Below, piece by piece: positions 23,046 through 31,725 of a stretch of DNA of 64,000 nucleotides. The DNA is taken from NCBI RefSeq assembly GCF_000411975.1, contig NZ_ASXG01000073.1:50356-114355 (forward strand). The letters run 5' to 3'. A program made the translations under genes and the position numbers. The notes beneath the pieces were generated by a model, which saw nothing but the letters and a program-made list of their open reading frames with translations, had not been told where the DNA came from and made no database searches. Every line of letters begins with the position of its first letter. Positions within the stretch are counted from its first letter, which is position 1. The DNA comes from Amycolatopsis orientalis DSM 43388 (lineage in GTDB: Bacteria > Actinomycetota > Actinomycetes > Mycobacteriales > Pseudonocardiaceae).

Positions 23046-23879
23046 TCAGGCGGCGAGCATCGCCTCGGCGATCTTCTCGGCGGCAGCGTCCGGAATCGCG
23101 CTCGCCGCGTGATCGAGGACCACCAGGCGCGCGCCAGGAATCTCGCGGGCGAGCGCTTCGCCGTTGCCCACCGGGAAGAACACGTCCCGGCGGCCGTGCA
23201 GCACCAGCGTCGGGATCGCGAGTTCGGGCAGGCGTTCGCGCCAGCGGGGCGTGCAGTCCAGTTTGGAGAACACCATGCCCAGGTGGTTGGCCAGCTGCAC
23301 GGCCGGATCCGTGCTGGCCGCGCGGTCGAAGACGCGGGCCGCGAGGCGGCGGGCCGCCTCCGGGTCGTTGCCGAGGATCTCGGCGCTGGCGGCGGCGCGT
23401 TCGGCGACGGCGGCGCGGTCCGCCCAGTCGGGCATCGGCAGCGCGAACAGTTCGCGCATGGCATTCGCGTCGTGGTCGGGCAAGTCCGGGTCGACCGGAC
23501 CGGGCGCGACGGGGCGGGTTCCGTACAGGGTCAGGGCGGAGAACGCGCCGGGGTGGTCGAGTGCGGCGACTTGGGCGACCATCCCGCTGACCCCGATCCC
23601 GGCGAGGTGCGCGGGCCGGTCGTCGAGTTCGCGGGCGAGAGCGGCCGCGTCGGCGGCGAGATCGCGCAGGGTGTAGGCCGGGGCGTCCGGGTCGAGCGTG
23701 GTCGAAGCGCCGGAGTCGCGGAGGTCGTAGCGCACGACGTGCCGTCCGCCGCGCGCGAGCGTTCCGCACAGGGCGTCGGGCCAGGACAGCATCGTGGTGC
23801 CGCCGATGAGCAGGACCAGCGGTGCAGCCGGGTCGCCGAAGTGTTCGGTGCCGAGAGTGACGCCGTTGGGAAGTTGCAT
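23046..23879 (-). CDS. alpha/beta hydrolase (RdmC-like)
   Basis: This 277-residue hydrolase shows the oxyanion region LIGGTTMLSWPDALC, the Arg-Asp region VRYDLRDSGAST, the nucleophile elbow IGVSGM (Ser about residue 99), an acidic residue in HGRRDVFFP and the catalytic His in LDHAASAIPD. The family includes aclacinomycin methylesterase RdmC and similar carboxylesterases. No polyketide genes are near, so the substrate is open. It starts at ATG 23879 and is divergent from the DUF1772 gene. Confidence 0.85.
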   Translation of the reverse strand: MQLPNGVTLGTEHFGDPAAPLVLLIGGTTMLSWPDALCGTLARGGRHVVRYDLRDSGASTTLDPDAPAYTLRDLAADAAALARELDDRPAHLAGIGVSGMVAQVAALDHPGAFSALTLYGTRPVAPGPVDPDLPDHDANAMRELFALPMPDWADRAAVAERAAASAEILGNDPEAARRLAARVFDRAASTDPAVQLANHLGMVFSKLDCTPRWRERLPELAIPTLVLHGRRDVFFPVGNGEALAREIPGARLVVLDHAASAIPDAAAEKIAEAMLAA

Positions 23880-23993
23880 GAAGGTCTCCTGGCGAGACGA
23901 TGACGCATGGTTTCAAGCGCCTGAGCGATGGATCGTCTCGCGTTCCGTGGGTTGACTGGGGATGCGTTGGGGGACAAGTGGGAAGGCAAGGCG

Positions 23994-24470
23994 ATGGTGC
24001 TCGTTTCCAAGGCGGTTCTCGTGGCGGCAGTGCTCGCGGCGGGACTGATCGCGGGGCTCTTCTACGCGTACACGGTGTCGGTGATGCCAGGGCTCGCCCA
24101 GGCCGACGACCACACCTTCGTGACCGCGATGCGCCGGATCAACGACGTCATCGTCAACGGCTGGTTCATGCTGTCGTTCCTGGGCGCGCCGCTGCTCGCG
24201 ATCGCGGCCGTGGTCCTGCACTTCACGAGCAGCGGGCAAGGCGCGCTGCCGTGGCTCGTCGCGGGCGCCGCGCTTTTGGTCGCGACGGTGCTGGTGACCG
24301 GCGCGATCAATGTGCCGATGAACAACGCCCTCGCCGTCGACACGGCCGACTTCGCCGCGCTGCGGGCCCGGTTCGAGGAGCCGTGGGTGCGGTGGAACCT
24401 GGCGCGGACAGTGCTGTCCGCGGCCGGATTCGGGTGTCTCGTCGGTGGTCTGGTGGCCCGGGGCGCGTGA
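23994..24470 (+). CDS. DUF1772 (anthrone oxygenase-like) membrane protein
   Basis: This 158-residue protein has four hydrophobic helices and the family motifs GLFYAYTVSVMPGL and INVPMNNALA, with the central INDVIVNGWFM. DUF1772 members include cofactor-free anthrone oxygenases, but most bacterial ones are uncharacterised. The ATG at 23994 follows GGAAGGC. A hairpin (24452-24482) covers its end. Confidence 0.85.
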   Translation: MVLVSKAVLVAAVLAAGLIAGLFYAYTVSVMPGLAQADDHTFVTAMRRINDVIVNGWFMLSFLGAPLLAIAAVVLHFTSSGQGALPWLVAGAALLVATVLVTGAINVPMNNALAVDTADFAALRARFEEPWVRWNLARTVLSAAGFGCLVGGLVARGA

Positions 24471-24482
24471 CCTCGGGCCACC
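24452..24482. terminator. hairpin at the end of the DUF1772 gene
   Basis: GGTGGCCCG (24452-24460) pairs with CGGGCCACC (24474-24482). It overlaps the stop codon and lies between two converging genes. There is no T-run. Confidence 0.5.
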
Positions 24483-24488
24483 GGCGGG

Positions 24489-24977
24489 TCAGTCGGCGAG
24501 CCGGAAGCAGAGGTCGGTGTCCCAGTTGTTCGCGTCCGGTTCGACTCGCGGGTCGGTGCGGTAGATCTCGAGCCGCGCGGCCCAGTGCTCGCCGTCGGCC
24601 TCGAGGGTGCGGTCCCAGCGCACGCCCTCCTTCTCTCCCCACGCGAGAAGGTCGGCGGTGGCCGCGAAGAGGCCGTTCGGCGGGCCGTGGTGGGTGGCCT
24701 GCGCGTACTTGCCGGAGGGAAGGACGTCGGTGAAGTATTCGTCGCCGAGGTCGATCGGGTCCGCGACGGGCACTCCGGCTTCGACGGTGACGGTCGCCAT
24801 GTCGGTGCCGAGCACCAGGTAGCGGAGGAACGGGGCGCCAGCCGGCTCGGCACCCCGTTCGGCGAGTGCGCCGACGATCGCGGCGATCCGGTGTGCGACC
24901 TCGGGCATGCCGTCGAATCCGACCGTGGCGCGGTAGCCGACGTAGCGCTGTTCGTTCCTGTCCACAAGGGAGGGCAA
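24489..24977 (-). CDS. GyrI-like effector-binding domain protein
   Basis: This 162-residue protein starts at TTG 24977, which has an AAGGAATTCCC ribosome-binding site. The fold elements (YVGYRATVGFDGMPEV; PSGKYAQATHHGPPNGL; RLEIYRTDPR) match stand-alone GyrI-like/AraC-effector-binding domains, which bind small drug-like ligands. It is the last gene of the ECF-sigma operon that starts at 27457, 34 bases after the YCII gene. Confidence 0.75.
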   Translation of the reverse strand: MPSLVDRNEQRYVGYRATVGFDGMPEVAHRIAAIVGALAERGAEPAGAPFLRYLVLGTDMATVTVEAGVPVADPIDLGDEYFTDVLPSGKYAQATHHGPPNGLFAATADLLAWGEKEGVRWDRTLEADGEHWAARLEIYRTDPRVEPDANNWDTDLCFRLAD

Positions 24978-25011
24978 GGGAATTCCTTTCCGGTTCGGGG
25001 GGCGGCGGGAG

Positions 25012-25335
25012 TCAGCCGAGCATCGGGCGGACTTCGATGGTTCCGTAGGTGGCGGCCGGATGCCGGGACGCGTGGCCGACGGCCTCGTCGAGGTCGGCGC
25101 ACTCCAGCACGGCGTAGCCGCCGATCTGGTCCTTGGTCTCGGCGAACGGCCCGTCGGTGAGCAGGACCTCGCCGCCGCGCACGCGCACCGTGGTGGCCGT
25201 CGCGGGCGGGTGCAGGCCTCCGCCGCCGACGAGGATGCCGCGTTCCTGAAGGTCCTCGGACCATCCGCCGCAGCCCATCGCGAGCTGTTCGGGGGTCGGT
25301 TCCTCGGACCCGGCGATCATCAGCAGGTAGCGCAT
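25012..25335 (-). CDS. YCII-related/DGPF domain protein
   Basis: This 107-residue protein begins MRYLLMIAGSEE and carries LLTDGPFAETKDQIGGYAV, the DGPF signature. DGPF proteins are the standard genomic partners of ECF42 sigma factors, and the sigma gene is two genes upstream here. The start overlaps the preceding hydrolase stop by one base (TGATG). The biochemical role of the family is unknown. Confidence 0.92.
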   Translation of the reverse strand: MRYLLMIAGSEEPTPEQLAMGCGGWSEDLQERGILVGGGGLHPPATATTVRVRGGEVLLTDGPFAETKDQIGGYAVLECADLDEAVGHASRHPAATYGTIEVRPMLG

Positions 25336-26138
25336 CAGTTCTCCTCGTTGAGCGTTGCGTCGAGACGGGTCGCGAACGCCTCGGGTTCGGCGGCGAAACC
25401 GGCGTGGTCGCCCGGGAACCGGACGGGCTCGCGGCCGAGCGCGCGGGCCAGCCCGATGCTCGCCTCGTACGCCGGCGTGCCGACCGCGTCGCCCACCGCG
25501 ACGACGATCCGGGTGTCCGCGGCGGCGAGCGCTGCGAGGTCGGGTTCCCAGGCTCCGATGGCGCCCATCAGCTTGCCGAAGAACACCTCGAAGTTGCCGC
25601 GCATCCGCTTGCCCTGTTCGATTTCCTCCGCGGTCGGGTGCTCGGGCGGCGGCGGGATCTCGAATCCGCTCGCGGCCATGAACGCGCCGATCGCCGCGTC
25701 GACGCCCTGCTCCCGGTAGATCGCCGGGATGTCCGGGAAATCGGCCAGCGGGTCGCCGAGGTAACGGCTGACCGGCGGTTCGTGCGCGACCAGGGTCCGC
25801 ACCGCGCCCGGATAGCGCGCGGTGTGCTCGAGCATGGTGATCGCGCCGCCGCTGTTGGCCAGCACCGAAACCGGCCCGCGGTCGAGTTCGGCGAGCAGCC
25901 GCTGGACGTCCTCGGCGTGCTGGCCGACCAGGTCGTCGTCGAGATCGGTGGTCCGGCTGCGCGAGATGCCGCGCGGGTCGAAGGTGACGACGGTGTAGCG
26001 GTCGGAGAGGCACGGGCGCAGCGCGGCGAACCCGGTGGCGTCCGCGGGACCGCCGGGCACCAGGAGCAGCGGCGGCCCGGAGCCCTCGACGTCGTAGTGG
26101 ATCTCCGCGCCGGGCACGCGAAGGATTTTGCTGATCAT
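25335..26138 (-). CDS. alpha/beta hydrolase
   Basis: This 267-residue hydrolase shows LLLVPGGPADATGF (oxyanion loop), VTFDPRGISRS, the nucleophile elbow VLANSGGA (Ser about residue 97) and GDHAGFAAEPE with the catalytic His. It lies between the ECF sigma gene, which it overlaps by four bases (ATGA), and the YCII gene, so all three are translationally coupled. The substrate is unknown. Confidence 0.88.
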   Translation of the reverse strand: MISKILRVPGAEIHYDVEGSGPPLLLVPGGPADATGFAALRPCLSDRYTVVTFDPRGISRSRTTDLDDDLVGQHAEDVQRLLAELDRGPVSVLANSGGAITMLEHTARYPGAVRTLVAHEPPVSRYLGDPLADFPDIPAIYREQGVDAAIGAFMAASGFEIPPPPEHPTAEEIEQGKRMRGNFEVFFGKLMGAIGAWEPDLAALAAADTRIVVAVGDAVGTPAYEASIGLARALGREPVRFPGDHAGFAAEPEAFATRLDATLNEEN

Positions 26139-27457
26139 GGCTGTCCTTCCGGAGTCGGTTCGCCTTCCCGACGAACGGGAGAGGCGGAGACAGACACCTC
26201 CGGCGAAGAAATTTCCGAAAGCCGTCTCCGGAGGTAGCCGCGTTCGGCTCCGGTGCGGGCCAGGGCGAGCGCTTCGGCGTAGGCGGACCGGGCTTCTTCG
26301 GTGCGGCCGAGCCGGCGGAGGAGGTCCGCGCGGGTGGCGGGCAGCAGGTGATAGCCCGCCAGGTCCTCGGTCAGCCGGTCGGCGAGGGCGAGCCCGGCCT
26401 CCGGCCCGAAGGCCATCCCGACCGCGACCGCCCGGTTCAGCTCGACCACCGGACCGGGCCGGAACCGCCGCAGCTGCCCGTAAAGCCCGGCGATCTGCGC
26501 CCAGTCGGTGTCCTCGGCGCGCGCGGCGGTGGCGTGGCAGGCGGCGATCGCGGCCTGCACCTGGTACGGGCCGGGACTGCGCCGCCGCAACGCCTCCTCC
26601 AGCAGCGCGGTGCCTTCGGCGATCGCCGCGGTGTCCCACCGGCTCCGGTCCTGTTCCTCGAGCGGGACCAGCTCGCCGCCAGGGCCGGTCCGGGTGGCGC
26701 GGCGGGCGTGCTGCAGCAGAAGCAGCGAGAGCAGGCCGGCGGCCTCGGGTTCGTCCGGCAGCAGGGAACGCAGCAGCCGGGCGAGCCGGATCGCTTCGGC
26801 GGCCAGGTCGGGGCGCTGGAGATCGTCGCCTTCGCTGGCCGAGTACCCCTCGTTGAACAGCAGGTACAGCACGCCGAGCACCGCGGCGGTGCGCTCGGGC
26901 AGCAGGTGGGCGGGCGGCACGCGGTACGGGATCCCGGCGGCGCGGATCTTGCGTTTCACCCGGACGAGGCGCTGGGACATCGTCGATTCGGACACCAGGA
27001 ACGCCCGGGCGATCTCCGCGGTGCTGAGCCCGACGAGCGTCCGCAGCGCCAGTGCCACCTGTGCTTCGAAAGCGAGGGAGGGATGGCAGCAGGTGAAGAT
27101 CAGCCGGAGCCGGTCGTCCTCCACTCCGCCGTGTCCATGGTGTCCACTGTGGACCTCGGCCGGATCGTCCGGGACGGCCAGCAGCGCCGCCTCGCGGAGT
27201 TTGCCCGCTCCCACGGCCGCGCGGCGGAGCCGGTCGACGGCACGGTTGCGGGCGGCGGTGGTGAGCCACGCTCCGGGGCGGTCGGGGACGCCGTCGCGCG
27301 GCCAGGTGCGCACGGCGAGCGCGAACGCGTCCTGGGCGCATTCCTCGGCGAGGTCCCAGTCGCCGGTGACGCGGATGAGCGTGGCGACGACGGAGCCCCA
27401 CTCCTCGCGGAATGCCTGCGCGAGCGCGGCTTCGGCCGCGTCGTGCTCCCCAGCCAC
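26135..27457 (-). CDS. ECF sigma factor, ECF42-like with long C-terminal extension
   Basis: This 440-residue protein has sigma region 2 (about 10-80: DWDLAEECAQDAFALAVRTWP, then DRPGAWLTTAARNRAVDRLRR), region 4 (about 115-180: LRTLVGLSTAEIARAFLVSE) and a long C-terminal helical domain (about 190-420) with SNARE- or TPR-like motifs including LLFNEGYSAS. That layout plus the downstream DGPF gene is diagnostic of the ECF42 group, which lacks an anti-sigma factor. The GTG at 27457 has an AGGGGAGCACGCC site. A TGTCGG element about 70 bases upstream may be its own -35. Confidence 0.92.
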   Translation of the reverse strand: MAGEHDAAEAALAQAFREEWGSVVATLIRVTGDWDLAEECAQDAFALAVRTWPRDGVPDRPGAWLTTAARNRAVDRLRRAAVGAGKLREAALLAVPDDPAEVHSGHHGHGGVEDDRLRLIFTCCHPSLAFEAQVALALRTLVGLSTAEIARAFLVSESTMSQRLVRVKRKIRAAGIPYRVPPAHLLPERTAAVLGVLYLLFNEGYSASEGDDLQRPDLAAEAIRLARLLRSLLPDEPEAAGLLSLLLLQHARRATRTGPGGELVPLEEQDRSRWDTAAIAEGTALLEEALRRRSPGPYQVQAAIAACHATAARAEDTDWAQIAGLYGQLRRFRPGPVVELNRAVAVGMAFGPEAGLALADRLTEDLAGYHLLPATRADLLRRLGRTEEARSAYAEALALARTGAERGYLRRRLSEISSPEVSVSASPVRREGEPTPEGQP

Positions 27458-27543
27458 GGCGTGCTCCCCTCGGATTCTCGCCGGCGAACGGTTCCGCCGA
27501 CCTCCTTCGCACGGTAGACCGGGGCGCCGACAATTTCGCGCGG

Positions 27544-28293
27544 TCAGACTCCAGCGAGCTGGCCGATCCCGTCGAGGATGCGTTCGAGCCCGAACCGGAA
27601 GTTGTGCTCGGGATCCGAGGACCCGCCGTAGGTCTGCCCGGCGGCGGTGCCGACCCGGCTCGCGCGCGGGAAACGCGCCGGGTCCGCGGCCGGGATCTCG
27701 GCCAGCACCGGCGCCGAGCGGCGCCACCAGTCGAGGTCGGTCATCCCGTTGCGCCGCGCGGCGCGGGCCGCGTCCACCGAACCGCGCGCCGCGCCGGCGA
27801 CCAGTCCGTTGAGCAGGCTGACGATCGCGTCGAGCTGGACGTCGTCGAGGTCGAGTTCGTCCATCGCGGCCAGTTCGCGCTCGTATTTGGCGAAGGTGTG
27901 CGGGCCGAGGGTCGGGCGGCCGACGCGGATCTCCAGCAGCCACGGATGCCGGTGGTAGAGCCGCCACAGGTCTTCGGCGACCGCGGCGAGCCCGGCCCGC
28001 CAGCCTTCGGGCAGTTCGCCGGGGAGTTCGCCGTGCGCGTGGTCGAGCATCAGCTCCAGCAGTTCGTCCCGGCCGGGAACGTAGGTGTAGAGCGACATCG
28101 TCGCGACGCCCAGTTCGTCGGCGATCCGGCGCATGGTGACCGCGTCCAGCCCTTCCGCGTCCGCGACCCGGATTCCGGCGAACACCACGTGCTCGACCGA
28201 CAGCTTCGGCTTCGGACCGCGGCGCGGGGGACCGGCCACGCCCCACAGCAGTTCGATGGTCCGCCGCGGATCGGCCGGCTCCTCGGTGCCCAT
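27544..28293 (-). CDS. TetR family regulator (TetR_C_1 type)
   Basis: This 249-residue protein has an HTH at about residues 30-80 (HVVFAGIRVADAEG; TMSLYTYVPGRDELL) and a TetR_C_1 domain. The ATG at 28293 follows AGGAGCGGA. It is divergent from the SNF2 helicase gene with the palindrome 28301-28318 between them. A link between a drug-type TetR and a helicase is unusual; the intergene could simply be shared by chance. Confidence 0.9.
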   Translation of the reverse strand: MGTEEPADPRRTIELLWGVAGPPRRGPKPKLSVEHVVFAGIRVADAEGLDAVTMRRIADELGVATMSLYTYVPGRDELLELMLDHAHGELPGELPEGWRAGLAAVAEDLWRLYHRHPWLLEIRVGRPTLGPHTFAKYERELAAMDELDLDDVQLDAIVSLLNGLVAGAARGSVDAARAARRNGMTDLDWWRRSAPVLAEIPAADPARFPRASRVGTAAGQTYGGSSDPEHNFRFGLERILDGIGQLAGV

Positions 28294-28300
28294 TCCGCTC

Positions 28301-28318
28301 CTCGTACGCAGTACAGAG
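28301..28318. promoter_or_regulatory. TetR operator candidate (GTAC-GCA-GTAC)
   Basis: CTCGTACGCAGTACAGAG is symmetric apart from one position in each arm. It sits eight bases upstream of the TetR start and about 65 bases before the helicase start. Confidence 0.6.
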
Positions 28319-28381
28319 TTTTCCGGTAGACTATCCCGCGGAGGCCAGCCAGGGGAGGGCGGAGCACTGAATTCAGTCGTC

Positions 28382-30868
28382 GTGGAGCCGGGCCGGGTCG
28401 TGTTCTGGAGACTGGACGGCGCGGAGCCGGACGGTCCAGGGACACCCGGCACGGTCGAGGTCGTGCTGCCGGACGGGGTGCGCACGGTGCCCGCGCTGCG
28501 GCTGCCGACCGCGGACGCGGTGCCGGTGCTGCGATCGCTCACGGATCCGTCGGCGCGGTTCTGGGCGCTGGCCGCCCAAGCCGCGGAACGGCTCGCCGCG
28601 GCCGGATGGACCGGTCCGCTCGACCCGGACGAGGAAACGTGGCTGCGCCGCCTCGCCGACGCGATGCCGCCGCACGCGCACGCCACGCCGATCCCGGGCG
28701 CCCCGGAGCGGTTGCCGGAGCCGTATCCGTTGCTGATGCGGTTCCTCGGCGACGTCGCCGGCGTCCAGCCCGCGCTGCGCGTGTCGCTGCGGGTCGAGTC
28801 CGACGACCTGGCGGGCGGCCGTTTCCGCGCGGTCGTCCAGGTGCACGGCGGCACCGAGCCGCTGGTCGACGCCGAAGAGCTGTGGCGCACTGGCAGCCAG
28901 GAAGCGCGGCACGAGGTTCTGCTGACGCTGCGGCACGGAGCCGAGGTGTGGCCGGCGCTGGCCCCGCTGCTGTCGGCGGCGGTTCCGTCGTCGGTCGAAC
29001 TGGGAGACCGCGAGATCGCCGAACTGCTCGCCGGCGCGCTCGACGCGGCGGACCTCGCGGTGCGTTGGCCCACCGAGCTGACCGGGCTGGCCGCGCGCGC
29101 AGTGGTCCGGCCGGGCGGCGAGCCGTCCGACGCGCGGTCGTTCTTCGGCGGCGACCGGGTGCTGCAGTTCGACTGGCAGCTCGCACTCGGCGACAGCGAG
29201 CTGAGCGTCGCGGAACTCGACGCGCTCGCCGAGGCCCAGCGCCCGGTCGTCCGGCTGCGGGACCGCTGGGTGCTGCTGGACGCCAAGACCGCCGACCGCG
29301 CCCGGGACCGCGTGCTGAAGCCGTTGACCGCGATCGAGGCGCTCGGCGTCGCGCTCACCGGACGCACCGAGGTCGACGGCGACCAGGTGGAGGTCCGCAC
29401 CGACGGCTGGCTGGAGGAACTGCGCGCCCGGCTGTCGGCCGATCCCGAGCCGGCGCCACAGCCCGCCGGGCTGGCCGCGACCTTGCGCGACTATCAGCTG
29501 CGCGGCCTGCTGTGGCTCGACACCGTCACCGGACTGGGTCTCGGCGGTTGTCTCGCCGACGACATGGGGCTCGGCAAAACCGTCACGCTCATCGCGCTGC
29601 ACCTGCGCCGCGACACCGGCCCGACGCTGGTCGTGTGCCCGGCTTCGCTGCTGGGCACGTGGGAAACCGAGATCCGCCGGTTCGCGCCCGGAACGCCGGT
29701 GCGGCGGTTCCACGGCGCCGCGCGGTCGCTCGACGATCTCGGCGGCGGCTTCGTCCTGACCACCTACGGCACGTTGCGCACCGATCCCGCGCCGCTGGCC
29801 GAGGTGAGCTGGGACCTGCTGGTCGCCGACGAGGCGCAGCACGTGAAGAACCACCGCTCCGACACGGCGAAAGCATTGCGGCTGCTGCGTTCGGCAGCGA
29901 AGGTAGCGCTCACCGGCACGCCGGTGGAGAACACGCTCACCGAACTGTGGGCGATCCTCGACTGGACCACGCCCGGGCTGCTCGGCCCGCTCGCCGAGTT
30001 CCGCCGGCGCTGGGGGAAACCGGTCGAATCCCGGGCCGACCCGGCGGTCGCCGAGCAGCTTTCCCGGCTGCTGCGGCCGTTCCTGCTGCGCCGCCGCAAG
30101 TCCGACCCGGGCATCGCGCCCGAACTGCCCGCCAAGACCGAGACCGACCGGCCGGTGCCGCTCACCCGCGAGCAGGCCGCGCTGTACGAGGCCACCGTGC
30201 GCGAGCTGATGGCCGACATCTCCGCGAGCGACGGCATGGCCCGCCGCGGCCGCGTGGTCAAGCTGCTCACCGCGCTCAAGCAGATCTGCAACCACCCCGC
30301 GCAATTCCTCGGCGAACCGGACGACAGCACGCTCGCCGGACGGTCCGGAAAACTCGAACTGCTCGACGAACTGCTCGACACGATCCTCGCCGAGGACGGC
30401 GCGGTGCTGGTGTTCACCCAGTACGTGGCGATGGCGCGGCTGCTCGAACGGCACCTGGCCGCGCGCGGCATTCCCTCGCGGCTGCTGCACGGCGGCACCC
30501 CGGTCGCCCGGCGCGAGGAACTCGTCCGCGGCTTCCAGAACGGCGACGTGCGGGTGTTCCTGCTGTCGCTCAAGGCCGCGGGCACCGGGCTCACCCTCAC
30601 CCGCGCCGACCACGTCGTGCACTACGACCGGTGGTGGAACCCGGCGGTCGAGGACCAGGCGACCGACCGCGCGTACCGGATCGGCCAGACGCGGCCGGTG
30701 CAGGTCCACCGGCTGGTCGCCGAGGGCACGGTCGAGGACCGGATCGCGGTGATGCTGCGGGAGAAACGCGCGCTCGCCGACGCGGTGCTCGCTTCCGGCG
30801 AGGCCGCGTTCACCGAGCTCACCGACGCCGAACTGACCGAGCTCGTCACCCTCCGGAGGCAGCGATGA
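28382..30868 (+). CDS. SNF2-family DEAD/DEAH-box helicase
   Basis: This protein of about 828 residues is an ATP-dependent DNA translocase. The N-terminal 380 residues are the bacterial SNF2-associated domain. The motor carries motif I DDMGLGKTVTL, motif II VADEAQH, motif III ALTGTPVEN, motif V KAAGTGLTLT and motif VI DRAYRIGQTRPV. I used GTG 28382. A CTG at 28367, eight bases after GGGAGG, is better placed relative to the ribosome-binding site and may be the real non-canonical start. The stop overlaps the SWIM gene by four bases, so the two form a complex or pathway. Confidence 0.92.
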   Translation: MEPGRVVFWRLDGAEPDGPGTPGTVEVVLPDGVRTVPALRLPTADAVPVLRSLTDPSARFWALAAQAAERLAAAGWTGPLDPDEETWLRRLADAMPPHAHATPIPGAPERLPEPYPLLMRFLGDVAGVQPALRVSLRVESDDLAGGRFRAVVQVHGGTEPLVDAEELWRTGSQEARHEVLLTLRHGAEVWPALAPLLSAAVPSSVELGDREIAELLAGALDAADLAVRWPTELTGLAARAVVRPGGEPSDARSFFGGDRVLQFDWQLALGDSELSVAELDALAEAQRPVVRLRDRWVLLDAKTADRARDRVLKPLTAIEALGVALTGRTEVDGDQVEVRTDGWLEELRARLSADPEPAPQPAGLAATLRDYQLRGLLWLDTVTGLGLGGCLADDMGLGKTVTLIALHLRRDTGPTLVVCPASLLGTWETEIRRFAPGTPVRRFHGAARSLDDLGGGFVLTTYGTLRTDPAPLAEVSWDLLVADEAQHVKNHRSDTAKALRLLRSAAKVALTGTPVENTLTELWAILDWTTPGLLGPLAEFRRRWGKPVESRADPAVAEQLSRLLRPFLLRRRKSDPGIAPELPAKTETDRPVPLTREQAALYEATVRELMADISASDGMARRGRVVKLLTALKQICNHPAQFLGEPDDSTLAGRSGKLELLDELLDTILAEDGAVLVFTQYVAMARLLERHLAARGIPSRLLHGGTPVARREELVRGFQNGDVRVFLLSLKAAGTGLTLTRADHVVHYDRWWNPAVEDQATDRAYRIGQTRPVQVHRLVAEGTVEDRIAVMLREKRALADAVLASGEAAFTELTDAELTELVTLRRQR

Positions 30869-31512
30869 CCGACCGGATCCGCGGATTCCCCGCGTTCCCC
30901 GCCCGGGCCGGCCGCGGTCCGTTCGCCCGCACCTGGTGGGGCCGCGCGTGGCTGCAGGCGATGGAGGACACCGCGCTCGACCTTCGGCAGCTGAAGAAAG
31001 GCCGGAGCTACGCCGCGGCGGGCCTCGTCGGTCCGATCACGGTCAGCCCGGGCCTGATCACCGCGACCACCGAGGATGCCGACGACGGCCCGTACCGCAC
31101 CGGCGTGCACCTGGCCGAACTGTCCACAACGGACTGGGAACTGCTGCTCGACCGCGCCGCCGACCATTCCGGGCACCTCGCCGCGCTGCTCGACCGGCAG
31201 CTGCCGCCGGAGCTGGCCGAGGTCGTCCCGTTGCTGCCCGGCATCGGCGACCTCGACCCGGACTGCGACTGCCCGGGCTGGGAACTTCCGTGCCGGCACG
31301 CCGCCGCGCTGTCGTTCCAGGTCGCCTGGCTGCTCGACGCCGACCCCTTCCTCCTGCTGCTCGCCCGGGGCCGGACCGAGCAGGAGATCCTGGACGAACT
31401 CGGCCGCCGCACCGCCACCCGGGTCACCACCGGGGTGCTGGCCGCGGACGCGTATGCGCGGGAGGTACCGCCGTTGCCGGAACTCGCGGAGTTCACGCCA
31501 CGCGTCCGCTGA
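30865..31512 (+). CDS. SWIM zinc-finger protein
   Basis: This 215-residue protein has the SWIM finger CDCPGWELPCRHAAAL (about residues 133-148), in the CxC...CxH pattern that binds DNA or protein. SWIM proteins are standard neighbours of bacterial SNF2 helicases and are thought to load or guide the motor. It is translationally coupled to the helicase gene (ATGA at 30865). Confidence 0.93.
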   Translation: MTDRIRGFPAFPARAGRGPFARTWWGRAWLQAMEDTALDLRQLKKGRSYAAAGLVGPITVSPGLITATTEDADDGPYRTGVHLAELSTTDWELLLDRAADHSGHLAALLDRQLPPELAEVVPLLPGIGDLDPDCDCPGWELPCRHAAALSFQVAWLLDADPFLLLLARGRTEQEILDELGRRTATRVTTGVLAADAYAREVPPLPELAEFTPRVR

Positions 31513-31725
31513 ACCGCGCGCACAGTCACCGCGACCGGCGGCGAGCGTCTGCCGTCGGTCACTCGATCCGGTGGACTCGCTGTCCGCAGCTGCCCGCCTG
31601 ACCAGCGGAATCGGCGAACGCGGCGGCTCGCGGGCGATCATGCTTTCAGCAGGATTTCATCGGTTCTCCGTAGCTTTCCGAATGCGTTCAGTAACGTGCT
31701 GACCATTCGACGCGGAGGGGATCCG

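Noticed and set aside
28373..30709. 778-codon reverse frame opposite the SNF2 helicase
   Set aside because: Shadow of the helicase codon pattern; composition dominated by Arg, Gly, Gln and His with no family match.
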